The notes: generated by a model from the sequence alone, not told the origin. 64,000 nt of DNA from Ancylobacter aquaticus (GCF_004339465.1 NZ_SMFY01000001.1:1550001-1614000); one strand, 5' to 3'. Counted from the first letter of the stretch, positions 46,176 to 55,991 are shown. A program made the numbers and translations.

Positions 46176-47471
46176 TCAGAACTGGGCGGTCTCGGTCGAA
46201 TCCTGCATCGCCGTGGTGGCGCTGGTTCCTTCGCTAAGCACGGTGGCGATAGCGTCGAAATAGCTGGTGCCGACCTCGCGCTGGTGGCGCGTGGCGGTGA
46301 AGCCCTGCGCTTCCGCCGCGAATTCGCGCTGCTGCAGCTCGGAATAGGCGGCCATGCCGTCCTCCCGGTAGCGCCGCGCCAGCTCGAAAGTGGTGAAGCA
46401 CTGGTTGTGGAAGCCGGCCAGCGTGATGAATTGGTACTTGTAGCCCATGGCCCCCAGCTCGGCCTGGAAGGTCTTCATCTGGGCCTTGTCCATGTGCTTG
46501 GCCCAGTTGAACGAGGGCGAGCAATTATAGGCGAGCATCTTGCCCGGATGCACACGGTGCACGCCTTCGGCGAAGCGGCGCGCATCGTCGAGGCTCGGGG
46601 TCGAGGTTTCGCACCACAGCAGGTCGGCATAGGGGGCATAGGCGATGGCGCGGGCGATGCCGGCCTCGAAGCCCCCATTGTAGCGGTAGAAACCTTCCTG
46701 CGTGCGCTCGCCGGTGATGAAGGGCCGGTCCAGTTCGTCGATGTCGGAGGTGATGAGCCGGGCCGATTCCGCGTCCGTGCGGGCCATGATGACGGTCGGC
46801 ACGCCGAGCACGTCGGCGGCGAGGCGGGCGGCGTTCAGCGTGCGCACGAACTGGCGCGTGGGCACCAGCACCTTGCCGCCGAGATGGCCGCACTTCTTCT
46901 CCGAGGCGAGCTGGTCCTCGAAATGCACCGCCGCCGCGCCCGCCTCGATCAGCGCCTTGGTCAGCTCATAGGCGTTGAGCTGGCCGCCAAAGCCGGCCTC
47001 GGCATCGGCGATGATCGGCACGAAATAGTCGTGTTCGGGGCCGGCGACGCCGTCCGCGCGCTCCATGGTCTGGATCTGGTCGGCACGCATCAACGCCTTG
47101 TTGATGCGCCGGACCACGGCGGGCACGCTGTCGACGGGGTAGAGGCTCTGGTCGGGATACATGTCGCCGGACGAATTGCCGTCGGCCGCCACCTGCCAGC
47201 CGGAGAGGTAGATCGCCTCCAGCCCGGCCTTCACCTGCTGCACCGCCTGGATGCCGGTATAGGTTCCCATGGTGGGCACGAAATCCTGCGTTTGCAGCAG
47301 TTCCCACAGCCGGCGGGCGCCGTTGGCGGCCAGCGTGTGCTCGATGCGCAGCGAGCCGGCGAGGCGCGAAACCTCAGCGGGGGCGTAGCTGCGGTGGATG
47401 TGCCGCCAGCGCTCCGGCGCCCAGTTGGGGGCGGGGAAGCTGTCGGGCGTGGGGCGAAGCTGGTCCAGCAT
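46176..47471 (-). CDS. aceA: Isocitrate lyase
   Basis: AceA cleaves isocitrate into succinate and glyoxylate. The 431-residue protein has the active-site KKCGHLGGK near residues 193-201 (nucleophile Cys), [16 protein letters not shown], and the conserved [18 protein letters not shown] and [12 protein letters not shown] segments. ATG 47471 (MLDQLRPTP) has AGGAAACG before it. A small ORF and the divergent ScfR-type regulator lie upstream, so the shunt is probably controlled by that regulator. In C1-using relatives, this enzyme supports acetate and C2 growth, and can regenerate glyoxylate for a serine cycle. Confidence 0.96.
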   Translation of the reverse strand: MLDQLRPTPDSFPAPNWAPERWRHIHRSYAPAEVSRLAGSLRIEHTLAANGARRLWELLQTQDFVPTMGTYTGIQAVQQVKAGLEAIYLSGWQVAADGNSSGDMYPDQSLYPVDSVPAVVRRINKALMRADQIQTMERADGVAGPEHDYFVPIIADAEAGFGGQLNAYELTKALIEAGAAAVHFEDQLASEKKCGHLGGKVLVPTRQFVRTLNAARLAADVLGVPTVIMARTDAESARLITSDIDELDRPFITGERTQEGFYRYNGGFEAGIARAIAYAPYADLLWCETSTPSLDDARRFAEGVHRVHPGKMLAYNCSPSFNWAKHMDKAQMKTFQAELGAMGYKYQFITLAGFHNQCFTTFELARRYREDGMAAYSELQQREFAAEAQGFTATRHQREVGTSYFDAIATVLSEGTSATTAMQDSTETAQF

Positions 47472-47635
47472 GGTCGTTTCCTGCAGCACTATCGGGAAGG
47501 GAGAGAGACGCGGGGGCCGAGGAGGGAGCGGCTCCCGCGCCGGCCGAGCCACGTCGCGCGTCCTGGAAGCAGGACGGGCTGAAGTCTGGCGGCCTGAAGC
47601 TCGGCGTTCTGAAGCGGGGTCTTGCCGCCATGCGC

Positions 47636-47887
47636 CTAGCGGGGCCGCCGCGAATAGGTCGCCGCCACCAGCCGCCCGCCGAGCAGGGCGCCGACGAGGG
47701 CGCTCATGTCCTGCTGGCCCGGCGCCAGCGCGATGCGGTGGCGGCCGATGCGGTGGACGATGGTGAAGTCCTTGGCGGCCAGCCCCTGGTCGCGGAAGAC
47801 CTGGCCGATTTCCTCGGCGTCGCCACCGATGATGGTGACGAATTCGTCTTCGCCGGGTGCGGCTTGGCTGCTGATGGTCGGGGTCAT
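47636..47887 (-). CDS. Small hypothetical protein upstream of isocitrate lyase
   Basis: An 83-residue protein starting at ATG 47887 with GGGAGGAATT before it. It reads [20 protein letters not shown] then [20 protein letters not shown] and ends in YSRRPR. I see no membrane helix and know no family. It lies between the ScfR control region and aceA, 164 bases before aceA, so it should be expressed with the shunt. Confidence 0.65.
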   Translation of the reverse strand: MTPTISSQAAPGEDEFVTIIGGDAEEIGQVFRDQGLAAKDFTIVHRIGRHRIALAPGQQDMSALVGALLGGRLVAATYSRRPR

Positions 47888-47911
47888 GTCAATTCCTCCC
47901 TGCGGCGTCTG

Positions 47912-47928
47912 GTGTAAAGATTTAACAC
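47912..47928. promoter_or_regulatory. Possible ScfR operator 1
   Basis: GTGTAAAGATTTAACAC is a near-palindrome in the region between the small ORF and the divergent regulator gene. It sits about 25 bases before the small ORF start. Confidence 0.45.
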
Positions 47929-47983
47929 TCGACGTAAGAAGGCAAGAAAGATAATGATTTGAGTGTGTTAAGCTGATAAGGCT

Positions 47984-47996
47984 TGTAAAGTTTACA
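47984..47996. promoter_or_regulatory. Possible ScfR operator 2
   Basis: TGTAAA-G-TTTACA is a perfect 6-base inverted repeat 35 bases before the regulator start, and TTTGTAAAG recurs at 48004. RamB/ScfR-type regulators bind short A/T-rich palindromes of this sort. Confidence 0.5.
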
Positions 47997-48030
47997 GGCC
48001 GTTTTTGTAAAGCCAGCAAAGGGCCGGGCC

Positions 48031-49446
48031 ATGCTCGCCACCGAACCGCGCATCGGCAGCCGGGTACAGAGGCTGCGCCGGGGCAAACGTATCTCGCAGG
48101 CAGACCTCGCGAGCGCGCTCGGCATTTCCGCGAGCTATCTCAACCTGATCGAGCACAACCGCCGGCGCATCACCGTGCCGTTGCTGATGAAGCTCGCCGG
48201 CTATTTCGGCATCGAGCCGGGCGAGTTGGTCGAGAACGACGAATCCCGTCTCGTCGGCGACATGATGGAACTGTTCAGCGACGAGCTGTTCGCCGAGAAC
48301 GCGCTGACCAACACCGACATACGCGACCTCGCCACCTCGAATCCGGCGGTGGGGCGCGCCGTGGTGCGGCTCTACGACCAGTTCAAGACGCTGCGCGAGG
48401 CGCACCGCACCGGCGCCGGCACGCTCGATACGGACGCCGGGTATCACCCCTCGACCGACGCGGTCTCCGATTTCATCCAGGAGAACGCCAATCACTTCCC
48501 CACACTGGAAGCCGAGGCCGAGCGCATCCGCCGCGACATCGACGTCGCCTCGGATTCGTTCGAGTACGGGCTGAAGAGCTACCTCGCCAATGTCTTCGGG
48601 CTCAACTGGCGCTCCGCCTCGCTGCCCGCCGGCATCGCCCGCCGCTACGATGCGGGCGCACACGAACTCATCACCGCCGAGGTGCTGCCGCCGGAATCGG
48701 CGCTGTTCGTGGTCGCCCACCAGCTGGGCCTGCTCGCCGCCTCGCGCCAGATCGACGAGCTGATCGACGCGGGCAACCTGCCGGCGGACGCACCCATCGT
48801 CACCCGCAACGCGCTGGCGAGCTATTTCGCCTCGGCGCTGGTCATGCCCTATGAGCCGTTCTTCGTCGCCTGCCAGGAGACGCGCTACGACATCGAGCGC
48901 GTCCAGCGGCGCTTCCGCACCAGCTTCGAGCAGGTGTGCCACCGCATGACCACGCTGCAGCGGCCGGGGCGGTCCGGCATCCCGCTGCATCTGGTGCGCA
49001 CCGACATCGCCGGCAATATCTCCAAGCGGTTCTCGCTGTCGGGAATCCATATTTCCCGCCACTCCGGCGCCTGCCCGCGCTGGAATGTCTATGCCGCCTT
49101 CTTCCACCCCGAGCGCATCAATGTGCAGCTCAGCCAGATGCCGGAAGGCCAGCGCTATTTCTGCATCGCCAAGTCGATCACCAAGGGCGGCCACCGGCAC
49201 AATGCGCCGCGCCGGCACCTCTCCATCGGGCTCGGCTGCCACATCAGCCATGCCCACCAGATGGTCTATTCCGACGGCATGAACCTGTCCGATCCCTCGC
49301 AGACCGTGCCCATCGGCGTCGGCTGCCGCATCTGCCCGCGGCTCGACTGCGAGCAGCGCGCCCAGCCCCTGACCGATCATCGCTTCACCCTGAACGAGAT
49401 CGACATGTCGGAGAGCTTCTACGCCCCGGCGCGGCGGGGACTGTGA
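48031..49446 (+). CDS. ScfR/RamB-like transcriptional regulator of the glyoxylate shunt
   Basis: A 471-residue regulator with an N-terminal HTH-XRE domain (about residues 9-63, RVQRLRRGKRISQADLASAL), an IrrE-like N-terminal metallopeptidase-like middle domain, and a Cys-rich C-terminal part (GCHISHAHQM, GVGCRICPRLDCEQRAQP) that suggests bound metal or short-chain acyl sensing. This is the architecture of ScfR and Corynebacterium RamB, which control acetate and glyoxylate-cycle genes. It diverges from aceA across about 140 bases with two palindromes. Activation or repression cannot be told from sequence. Confidence 0.9.
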   Translation: MLATEPRIGSRVQRLRRGKRISQADLASALGISASYLNLIEHNRRRITVPLLMKLAGYFGIEPGELVENDESRLVGDMMELFSDELFAENALTNTDIRDLATSNPAVGRAVVRLYDQFKTLREAHRTGAGTLDTDAGYHPSTDAVSDFIQENANHFPTLEAEAERIRRDIDVASDSFEYGLKSYLANVFGLNWRSASLPAGIARRYDAGAHELITAEVLPPESALFVVAHQLGLLAASRQIDELIDAGNLPADAPIVTRNALASYFASALVMPYEPFFVACQETRYDIERVQRRFRTSFEQVCHRMTTLQRPGRSGIPLHLVRTDIAGNISKRFSLSGIHISRHSGACPRWNVYAAFFHPERINVQLSQMPEGQRYFCIAKSITKGGHRHNAPRRHLSIGLGCHISHAHQMVYSDGMNLSDPSQTVPIGVGCRICPRLDCEQRAQPLTDHRFTLNEIDMSESFYAPARRGL

Positions 49447-49449
49447 GGG

Positions 49450-51213
49450 TCAGTCCACCTTCTCACCTGTCACCTCGCTGAGCCGCCGCCCCATCTCGTC
49501 GCTGTAGCGCTTGACCGCGTGCGCCTCGCTGAGAATGCCGACGACCTCCCCACCCGGCAGGGTGACGGCGAGCGCATCGGCCTCCGCCCGCTCGAACAGG
49601 TCGAGCGCCTCGCGGATGGTCTGCGTGGGAAGCAAGCTCGCATCCGCATGGCGCAGCAGGGCGCGCAGTGTCTCCGGTTGATCGTCCCGCGTGGCGTCGT
49701 AGAGCGCGGCGGGAGGGATCATGCCGGCGTAGCGGCCGTTCTCGGTGGCGACCAGCGAGAGGGTGGAGCCGGGCGGAAAGCGCCGGCGGGCCTCATTGAG
49801 CGGCGTTTCGATGTCGATGCGGGCCACTTCCTGGCGCATCAGCGTCGCGACGGTCAGCTCGCGCAGCCAGCCGATGTCGTGCGCGCCGCGAATGTTCTCG
49901 CCGCGCAGGTGGAATCGCCAGGTGGCGAAGGAGAAGCCGAACAGCCGCCGCGTCGCCAGCGAGGCGGTGCCTGCCGCCGCGAGCACGGCGAGGGTCAGTT
50001 GCAGGTTGCCGGTCATCTCCAGCGCCAGCAGCGTCATGGTCATCGGCCCCCCGACCACGGCCACAGCCAAAGCGCTCATACCGATGAGGGCATAGAAGGC
50101 GTGCCCCGGCACGAGGTCCGGCAGCAGCAGCCCCATCCCGCCCGCAAAGACGCGCCCGGCCATCACCCCCATCAGCAGCGAGGCGAAGAACAGGCCGCCG
50201 CGAAACCCGGCGCCGATGGAGAGGGAGGAGGCCGTCACCTTCGCCACCAGCAGCAGCGCCGCCAGCGCGAGCCCGGTGTCGGCGGCGAGGAAGTGATAGA
50301 CCGCACCATGCCCGGCCGAGAGCACCGCCGGATTCCACAGGGCGAGGGCACCGACGATCAGCCCGCCCACCGCTGGACGCAGCCAGGCGGGCAAGGCGGA
50401 GCGGCGGAAGCCGGCTTCCACCAGCGTCGCGCCGCGCATCACGGCGATGCCGACCAGCGCGCAGAAGAATCCGAGCAGCAGCACCGAGGGCAGGTCGGCG
50501 AGGCTCGGCGCGTCGATCGGCGGAAGGGCCGGGTGGTGCTGGGGTGCCAGGAGCTGCTGGGTCAGGGCGGCGGTGAAGGTCGCCGTCATCATCGGCACGA
50601 AGGCGGGAATGGCATAGGTGCCGAGCACCAGCTCGAAGCCATAGAAGGCGCCCATCAGAGGCGCGTCGAAGGCGGCGCCGATGGCCGCGCCGGCGCCGCA
50701 GCCGACCAGCAGCCGCAGGTCTGCCCGTCGCACATGGAAGACCCGGCCGAACCAGGAGGCGAAGCCCGCCGCCGCCTGGGTGTAGCCGGCCTCCAGCCCC
50801 ACCGAGGCGCCGACCCCGCTGGAGAACAGCGTCTGCAGCGCCACGATGAGGCTGTCGCCCAGCGACATCCGCCCGCCCTGGAGCGCATTGGCCTCGATAG
50901 GGTCGACCGGAGGGGTGGCGCGGGTGCGCAGGAAGGCCCGCACGCAGAGCCCGAAGGCGAGGCCGCCAAGCGCCGGCGCGAGCAACACCAGCAGCGGGGC
51001 GATGCCCTCGGTGATCGAGAGGTGGCCAGCGGCCGGAATGCGGAAGACGAGTTCGTGCAAGCCCTGCAGCGCCGCGTTCATGGCGATGACGACCAGTCCA
51101 GCGACAACGCCGACAAGGGCGGCAAGCACGACGATGCCAAGCTCGCTCGTGCGCACCAGACGGCGCAGTCCTTGTGCCAGATGCCGCTCGTCCGTGGTGC
51201 TCTCGGGGGTCAC
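49450..51213 (-). CDS. CLC-family chloride channel/transporter with C-terminal CBS domains
   Basis: A 587-residue membrane protein. The CLC core has about ten hydrophobic segments, with GSGVGASVGLEAGYTQ standing for the conserved ion-binding G(K/R)EGP-like loop and GFRGGLFFASLLMG for the second. The last 120 residues (from about 455) form a CBS pair. It lacks the usual Glu-Gly-Pro in the pore loop in a recognisable form, so coupling and ion choice are uncertain. Its end is 3 bases from the ScfR gene end. Confidence 0.88.
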   Translation of the reverse strand: MTPESTTDERHLAQGLRRLVRTSELGIVVLAALVGVVAGLVVIAMNAALQGLHELVFRIPAAGHLSITEGIAPLLVLLAPALGGLAFGLCVRAFLRTRATPPVDPIEANALQGGRMSLGDSLIVALQTLFSSGVGASVGLEAGYTQAAAGFASWFGRVFHVRRADLRLLVGCGAGAAIGAAFDAPLMGAFYGFELVLGTYAIPAFVPMMTATFTAALTQQLLAPQHHPALPPIDAPSLADLPSVLLLGFFCALVGIAVMRGATLVEAGFRRSALPAWLRPAVGGLIVGALALWNPAVLSAGHGAVYHFLAADTGLALAALLLVAKVTASSLSIGAGFRGGLFFASLLMGVMAGRVFAGGMGLLLPDLVPGHAFYALIGMSALAVAVVGGPMTMTLLALEMTGNLQLTLAVLAAAGTASLATRRLFGFSFATWRFHLRGENIRGAHDIGWLRELTVATLMRQEVARIDIETPLNEARRRFPPGSTLSLVATENGRYAGMIPPAALYDATRDDQPETLRALLRHADASLLPTQTIREALDLFERAEADALAVTLPGGEVVGILSEAHAVKRYSDEMGRRLSEVTGEKVD

Positions 51214-51491
51214 GTGCCGCTCGCTCTCGCCCTGTCCCGTCGGCCCACCCGATCAATGTTTTGCGGGTCGACCGGGTCGCGACATCAGGGATCCGAATGT
51301 CGCGGTCGGACCACTAGGCAAGGACAGGGCCGCGCGCAACCGTCCTCAGGCCGGCTTACCCAACGTCGCGTCGCCACGATGTGATGCGGCCGGGGATGAC
51401 CGGGTCGGTGGCCGGGCTAAAGTCGCGGCGAAGCCACACGGATTCGGCGGCGCCCTTGCGGTGGGCCGCCCCACGCATGGGAGTTTTCCTG

Positions 51492-52364
51492 ATGTCCGAA
51501 ACGTCCGACTACACGTCGCCCAAGGTCTGGGTCTGGAACAAGGGCAATGGCGGTACCTTCGCCAATATCAACCGTCCAACGGCGGGCCCGACGCATGACA
51601 AGGAGCTGCCCATCGGAAAGCACCCGCTCCAGCTCTATTCGCTGGGCACGCCGAACGGGCAGAAGGTTACGATCCTGCTGGAGGAACTGCTCGCCGCCGG
51701 CCACGAAGGCGCGGAGTACGACGCCTGGCTGATCAAGATCGGCGAGGGCGAGCAGTTCGGCTCCGGCTTTGTCGAGGTGAACCCCAACTCGAAGATCCCG
51801 GCGCTGATGGACCGCTCGGGCCCGACGCCGATCCGGGTGTTCGAATCCGGCGCCATCCTGCTTCATCTCGCGGAAAAATTCGGCGCCTTCCTGCCGACCG
51901 ACCCCGCCAAGCGCGCCGAATGCCTGTCCTGGCTGTTCTGGCAGATGGGCAGCGCGCCTTATCTCGGCGGCGGCTTCGGTCATTTCTACGCCTATGCGCC
52001 GTTCAAGATCGAATACGCCATCGACCGTTTCGCCATGGAGGTGAAGCGCCAGCTCGACGTGCTGGACCGGCGGCTCAAGGAGAGCGCCTATCTCGCCGGC
52101 GACGACTACACCATCGCCGACATCGCGGTGCTGCCCTGGTATGGCGCGGTGGTAAAGGGTTGGACCTATGGCGATGCCGGCGAATTCCTCTCCGCCCATG
52201 AATATACGAATGTGCTGCGCTGGGCTGACGCGCTGTTCGCCCGGCCGGCGGTGAAACGCGGGCGCATGGTCAACCGCATGCCCGGCGAACTCTCCGAGCA
52301 GCTGCGCGAGCGCCACGACGCCAGCGATTTCGACACGCGCACCCAGGACAAGCTGGAGGGCTGA
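51492..52364 (+). CDS. yghU: YghU-type glutathione transferase/disulfide-bond oxidoreductase
   Basis: A 290-residue protein of the GST nu class, represented by YghU. It begins with a 50-residue extension (YTSPKVWVWNKGNGGTFANI) before the thioredoxin-like domain, then NPNSKIPALMD and ESGAILLHLAEKFGAFLP, then a helical C-terminal domain with WLFWQMGSAPYLGGGFGHF. ATG 51492 is preceded by TTTTCCTG; upstream frame extension is not conserved. The protein may reduce organic hydroperoxides with glutathione. It stands alone before a terminator. Confidence 0.92.
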   Translation: MSETSDYTSPKVWVWNKGNGGTFANINRPTAGPTHDKELPIGKHPLQLYSLGTPNGQKVTILLEELLAAGHEGAEYDAWLIKIGEGEQFGSGFVEVNPNSKIPALMDRSGPTPIRVFESGAILLHLAEKFGAFLPTDPAKRAECLSWLFWQMGSAPYLGGGFGHFYAYAPFKIEYAIDRFAMEVKRQLDVLDRRLKESAYLAGDDYTIADIAVLPWYGAVVKGWTYGDAGEFLSAHEYTNVLRWADALFARPAVKRGRMVNRMPGELSEQLRERHDASDFDTRTQDKLEG

Positions 52365-52380
52365 CGGCGCGGGCATGAAA

Positions 52381-52409
52381 AAGGGCGCCCCGGGGCAGGG
52401 GGCGCCCTT
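52381..52409 (-). terminator. Terminator between convergent yghU and PrpD-like genes
   Basis: An 11-base stem (AAGGGCGCCCC with GGGGCGCCCTT) closes a seven-base loop. On the minus strand it runs into T residues, so it ends the PrpD-like transcript about 20 bases after its stop. Confidence 0.8.
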
Positions 52410-52427
52410 CCTCGCGACGGGGTGACG

Positions 52428-53855
52428 TCAGGCGCACAGGCGCGTGAGTTCGCGGATGTCGCCCAGCTGTTCCAACCGGCGCACCGTCTCGATGATGGAC
52501 TCGGTCTTGGCCTTGTCCCAGCGCGCGAATTCGGCGCAGCCACGGAACTTGTCGGCGGCCTCGTCATAGCTCATCGGGTTGGCCGGGCTGCCCTTGCCGA
52601 AGTCGGAGCGACCGGAGATAGTGCGCCCGTCCTTCATGTGGATGTCGATGATGGTGGTCATCTTGTCGTAGCCGGCGGCTTCCGCCTCCGGGTGGACATG
52701 GAAGTTCACCCGCTCGATCATCGCCTTCACGTCGTCCCGCTCCACCGTTTCGTCGGTGAATTCCGGCAGGCTGCCGCGCCCGTCGAGCAGCAGGATGGCC
52801 ATGCAGAATTCCATCGAGAACTTGGCCTGAAGCTCGTTCTTGGGCCGGTGGTGGATCAGCGCGTTCGGCATGTTCTGGTTGGTGCCGACATCCACCCGCT
52901 CGACATCCTCTGCCTTGATGCCGTGGGTGCGGATGAGTTCCAGCATCTTGGTCATGCCGGGATGGGTGAGCGAGCCCGACGGGTGCGGCTTGATGGAGAC
53001 GCCCGGCGAGGCGAAGGTCCAGGGCTGGCCGAGCTTGCCGACGATGGCGCCGGGGTCGAAGCCGCCGCCCGCCGCCTGGAAGAAGCCGCGCGGCGCTTCT
53101 AGGATCTTGTCGGTGGTGGTCCATCCCAGAGCCGCGAAGTCCGCCGCCACCACGCCACTCTCCGAGGACCGGCCGGCGTGGAAGGGCTTCATCATGGTGC
53201 CGAAATTCTCCCGCAGCCCGGCCGACTGGCTGCCGGCGCAGCCGAAGGCGCGCACCATCTGCTCGGCGTCCAGCCCCTTCAGCTTGCCGGCGGCGGCCGC
53301 CGCCGCATAGGTGCCGCAGGTGGCGGTGGCGTGGAAGCCGTGCTGGTAGTGGCGAGGGTTGATCGCCTCGGCGATCTTGCACTCCACCTCGACGCCGAGG
53401 TGATAGGCCAGCATCATGTCCGGCCCGGAGCGGCCATCGGCTTCGGCAACGGCGAGCGCCGCCGGCAGGGCGGGCGCGGTCGGGTGGGTGAGCAGGCCGT
53501 AGACCCGGTCCTTGGCGACGGCGAGCTGGGTGTCGTCATAATCGTCGGCGTGGATGCCGACGCCATTGGCGAAGGCGGCGAAGCGCGTCGGCACCTTCAG
53601 CGACGTGCCGATCACGGTGGCCGGCCCTTCCTTGATGCCGAGTCCGGCCAGATAGGTCTGGATATGCTCGCCGCTCTTGGCCACCGAGCCGGAGAGCGCG
53701 AGCCCGATGCCGTCGAGGATCGACTTCTTGCCGAGTTCGATCACCTCGGCGGGCAGGTCGGCATAGGTGGTGCCGACGACGAATTCGGCCACTTCCTGGG
53801 TGAGGCCGTCGACAACCGGTTGGGCCTGCGCGGGGTTGGTCTGGTGCAGCGTCAT
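52428..53855 (-). CDS. MmgE/PrpD-family protein (copy 1)
   Basis: A 475-residue MmgE/PrpD protein. This family includes 2-methylcitrate dehydratase and aconitate/itaconate-type decarboxylase relatives. Conserved segments are DGIGLALSGS near residue 47, DDYDDTQLA with HPTAPALPAALA at about 105-130, HGFHATATCGTYAAAAAAGKL near 180, and GTMMKPFHAGRSSESGV near 225. It lies 32 bases after a tartrate-dehydrogenase-like gene and is likely in the same transcript. Start at ATG 53855 (MTLHQTNPAQ). Function: a dehydratase or decarboxylase acting on a hydroxytricarboxylate-like acid, by family. Confidence 0.9.
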   Translation of the reverse strand: MTLHQTNPAQAQPVVDGLTQEVAEFVVGTTYADLPAEVIELGKKSILDGIGLALSGSVAKSGEHIQTYLAGLGIKEGPATVIGTSLKVPTRFAAFANGVGIHADDYDDTQLAVAKDRVYGLLTHPTAPALPAALAVAEADGRSGPDMMLAYHLGVEVECKIAEAINPRHYQHGFHATATCGTYAAAAAAGKLKGLDAEQMVRAFGCAGSQSAGLRENFGTMMKPFHAGRSSESGVVAADFAALGWTTTDKILEAPRGFFQAAGGGFDPGAIVGKLGQPWTFASPGVSIKPHPSGSLTHPGMTKMLELIRTHGIKAEDVERVDVGTNQNMPNALIHHRPKNELQAKFSMEFCMAILLLDGRGSLPEFTDETVERDDVKAMIERVNFHVHPEAEAAGYDKMTTIIDIHMKDGRTISGRSDFGKGSPANPMSYDEAADKFRGCAEFARWDKAKTESIIETVRRLEQLGDIRELTRLCA

Positions 53856-53887
53856 GGGGACGTTTCCTTCTGTCTCGTTGGACGGGG

Positions 53888-54958
53888 TCAGACCGCCGAG
53901 GAGGGCAGGGCGCCGATGATGGCGTCGGTGAGTTCGCGCGTGCCGGCGGTGCCGCCGAGATCGCGGGTCAGGCTGTCGCGACGGGCCAGCACGTCCTCGA
54001 TCGCCTGCTCGATGGCGTGGGCGGTGGCCTCCTCGCCGAGATGGCGCAGCATCATCGCCCCCGACCAGATCTGGCCGATGGGGTTGGCGATGCCCTTGCC
54101 GGCAATATCCGGCGCCGAGCCGTGCACCGGCTCGAACATGGAGGGATAGTCCTTCTCCGGATTGATGTTGCCGCCCGGCGCGATGCCGATGGAGCCCACC
54201 ACGGCGGGGCCGAGATCGGACAGGATGTCGCCGAACAGGTTGGAGGCGACCACCACGTCGAACCAGTCCGGGTTGCGCACGAAATGCGCGGTCAGGATGT
54301 CGATATGGTACTGGTCGGTGGTAAAGCCCGGATATTCCTTGGAGATCGCCGCGAAGCGCTCGTCCCAATACGGCATGGTGTGGCTGATGCCGTTGGACTT
54401 GGTGGCCGAGGTGACATGTTGCTTGCGGCCCTTGGCCAGCTCGAAGGCGTAGCGCATCACCCGGTCGCAGCCACGGCGGGTGAAGATCGACTGCTGCATC
54501 ACCAGCTCGTCCTCCAGCCCGTCATAGAGCCGGCCGCCGATGGAGGAGTACTCGCCCTCATTGTTTTCGCGCACGACATAGAAGTCGATGGAGCCGGCCT
54601 CGCGGCCCTTGAGCGGGCTCTCGACGCCGGCCAGCAGCTTCACCGGGCGCAGATTCACATATTGATGGAAGCTGCGGCGGATCGGGATCAGCAGGCCCCA
54701 GAGCGAGACATGGTCCGGCACGCCGGGAAAGCCGACGGCGCCGAGAAAGATGGCGTCCTTGTCGCGGATCTGGTCGAGGCCGTCCGCCGGCATCATCGCC
54801 CCGGTCTTGGCGAAGCGCTCGCAGCTCCAGTCATAATGGGTCCAGTCGAACGAGAAGCCGCCGATGCGGCTGGCCGCCTGCAGAACGCGCTGCGCCTCCG
54901 GCACCACCTCGTTGCCGATCCCGTCGCCGGGAATGACCGCTATGGAATAGGTCGTCAT
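53888..54958 (-). CDS. ttuC: Tartrate dehydrogenase/decarboxylase-like (IDH/IMDH superfamily, copy 1)
   Basis: A 356-residue beta-decarboxylating dehydrogenase. It has AVIPGDGIGNEVVPEA at the start, VVRENNEGEYSSIGGR near 137-152, the substrate/metal segment NLFGDILSDLGPAVVGSIG near 230, and EPVHGSAPDIAGKGIANP near 270. Glu-Asn-Asn-Glu-Gly in place of the usual EN(T/S)ED loop is typical of the tartrate/malate dehydrogenase branch. Likely reaction: NAD-dependent oxidation, with or without decarboxylation, of a hydroxyacid such as tartrate, malate or a 3-substituted malate. It is divergent from a GntR regulator, with TGT-NN-ACA palindromes between. Confidence 0.88.
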   Translation of the reverse strand: MTTYSIAVIPGDGIGNEVVPEAQRVLQAASRIGGFSFDWTHYDWSCERFAKTGAMMPADGLDQIRDKDAIFLGAVGFPGVPDHVSLWGLLIPIRRSFHQYVNLRPVKLLAGVESPLKGREAGSIDFYVVRENNEGEYSSIGGRLYDGLEDELVMQQSIFTRRGCDRVMRYAFELAKGRKQHVTSATKSNGISHTMPYWDERFAAISKEYPGFTTDQYHIDILTAHFVRNPDWFDVVVASNLFGDILSDLGPAVVGSIGIAPGGNINPEKDYPSMFEPVHGSAPDIAGKGIANPIGQIWSGAMMLRHLGEEATAHAIEQAIEDVLARRDSLTRDLGGTAGTRELTDAIIGALPSSAV

Positions 54959-55027
54959 GGAAACTCCTCGATATCGGGCGGCGGCACCGCAACGCATGCG
55001 GAAGGACAGTGTTCAACGCCTCGCCAA

Positions 55028-55037
55028 CTGTCAACAC
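55028..55037. promoter_or_regulatory. TGT-NN-ACA palindrome, ttuC side
   Basis: CTGTCAACAC (TGT-CA-ACA core) lies 70 bases before ttuC in the divergent control region. The same core recurs at 55215, 57775, 63555 and 63733. Confidence 0.5.
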
Positions 55038-55214
55038 TTTTTGCGGAATGGGTCACTGATCGCCGGCGCTTCGCTGTCGCGGCGAGAGCCGGAAAGTGGT
55101 CGAGACACAGCCAATCGCAACGTGTTCCCCATAGTTCCGCGCCGGGAAGCGGATTTCCCGTGGGGCATCGCGATCCGAGCCGGATGACGGGGGTTTTTGG
55201 GCATTCGGCCCATC

Positions 55215-55226
55215 ATTGTTGACAAT
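55215..55226. promoter_or_regulatory. TGT-NN-ACA palindrome before the first GntR gene
   Basis: ATTGTTGACAAT is symmetric around TG (TGT-TG-ACA core) and lies 27 bases before the GntR start; its TTGACA could serve as a -35 element, so a regulator bound here would block transcription. Confidence 0.55.
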
Positions 55227-55253
55227 CGGCGATTTTGTGCGCGGAATGGCTCC

Positions 55254-55991
55254 ATGCTCCGCCGCGTCGCAAATCCCGTCCGCACCCCGCGCACCGCCTC
55301 GTTCGTGCCGCTGATCCAGCGTGAGATCGAGCGCATGATCGGCACCGGAGAGCTCACCGGCGGCACCCGCATCAATGAAAGCACGCTGGCGCTGCGGCTC
55401 GGCATCAGCCGTGGCCCGGTGCGCGAGGCCTGCCGGGCGCTGGAGCAGATCGGCCTGCTCCGCAGCGAGCTGAACCGGGGCTTCTTCGTGCGCGAGGTCT
55501 CCACCAAGGAGGCGCTCGACCTCTACGATATCCGCGCCGGTCTTTTCGGCACCGCCGGCCGATTGGCGGCCGCCATCATCACCACGGTGCAGCTGCGCGG
55601 GCTGGAAGAGCTGATCGGCGAAATGGACGCGGCCATCGAGGCGCCCGACATCGCCGCCTTCTACACGCTCAACAACGAGTTTCACCGGCAGGTCGTCGTC
55701 GCCTCCGACAATGACAAGCTGATCGAACTGTACCCGCTGCTGGAGGCGGAACTGCATCTGTTCCGCCGGCGCGGCCTGGTGCTGCCCGGCTCGATGCGAA
55801 CCTCCAATGACGAGCACAAGGCGATCCTCGACGCGCTGCGCCAGAGCGACGGCACCGGCGCCGCCCGCCTGCTGGAGCGGCACATCCTCGCTGGCAAGGC
55901 GCGCTTTCTGCGCACGCTTGAGGATGAGAACGCCACCGAGGCGCGCCCCGGGCCGCTCGACCCCCGACATTCACGTTCCAAGGACAGGTAG
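55254..55991 (+). CDS. GntR-family regulator with FCD domain (1)
   Basis: A 245-residue FadR-subfamily regulator. The winged helix is in the first 85 residues (TRINESTLALRLGISRGPVREACRALEQIGLL). The FCD ligand domain follows, with YDIRAGLFG, NEFHRQVVVASDN and a final HEHKAILDAL-like NDEHKAILDALRQ. Its metal/acid-binding histidines fit di- or hydroxy-acid sensing. It is divergent from ttuC and precedes the PdxA-type gene by 4 bases, so it probably controls both. The start is at ATG 55254 (MLRRVANP). Confidence 0.9.
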   Translation: MLRRVANPVRTPRTASFVPLIQREIERMIGTGELTGGTRINESTLALRLGISRGPVREACRALEQIGLLRSELNRGFFVREVSTKEALDLYDIRAGLFGTAGRLAAAIITTVQLRGLEELIGEMDAAIEAPDIAAFYTLNNEFHRQVVVASDNDKLIELYPLLEAELHLFRRRGLVLPGSMRTSNDEHKAILDALRQSDGTGAARLLERHILAGKARFLRTLEDENATEARPGPLDPRHSRSKDR

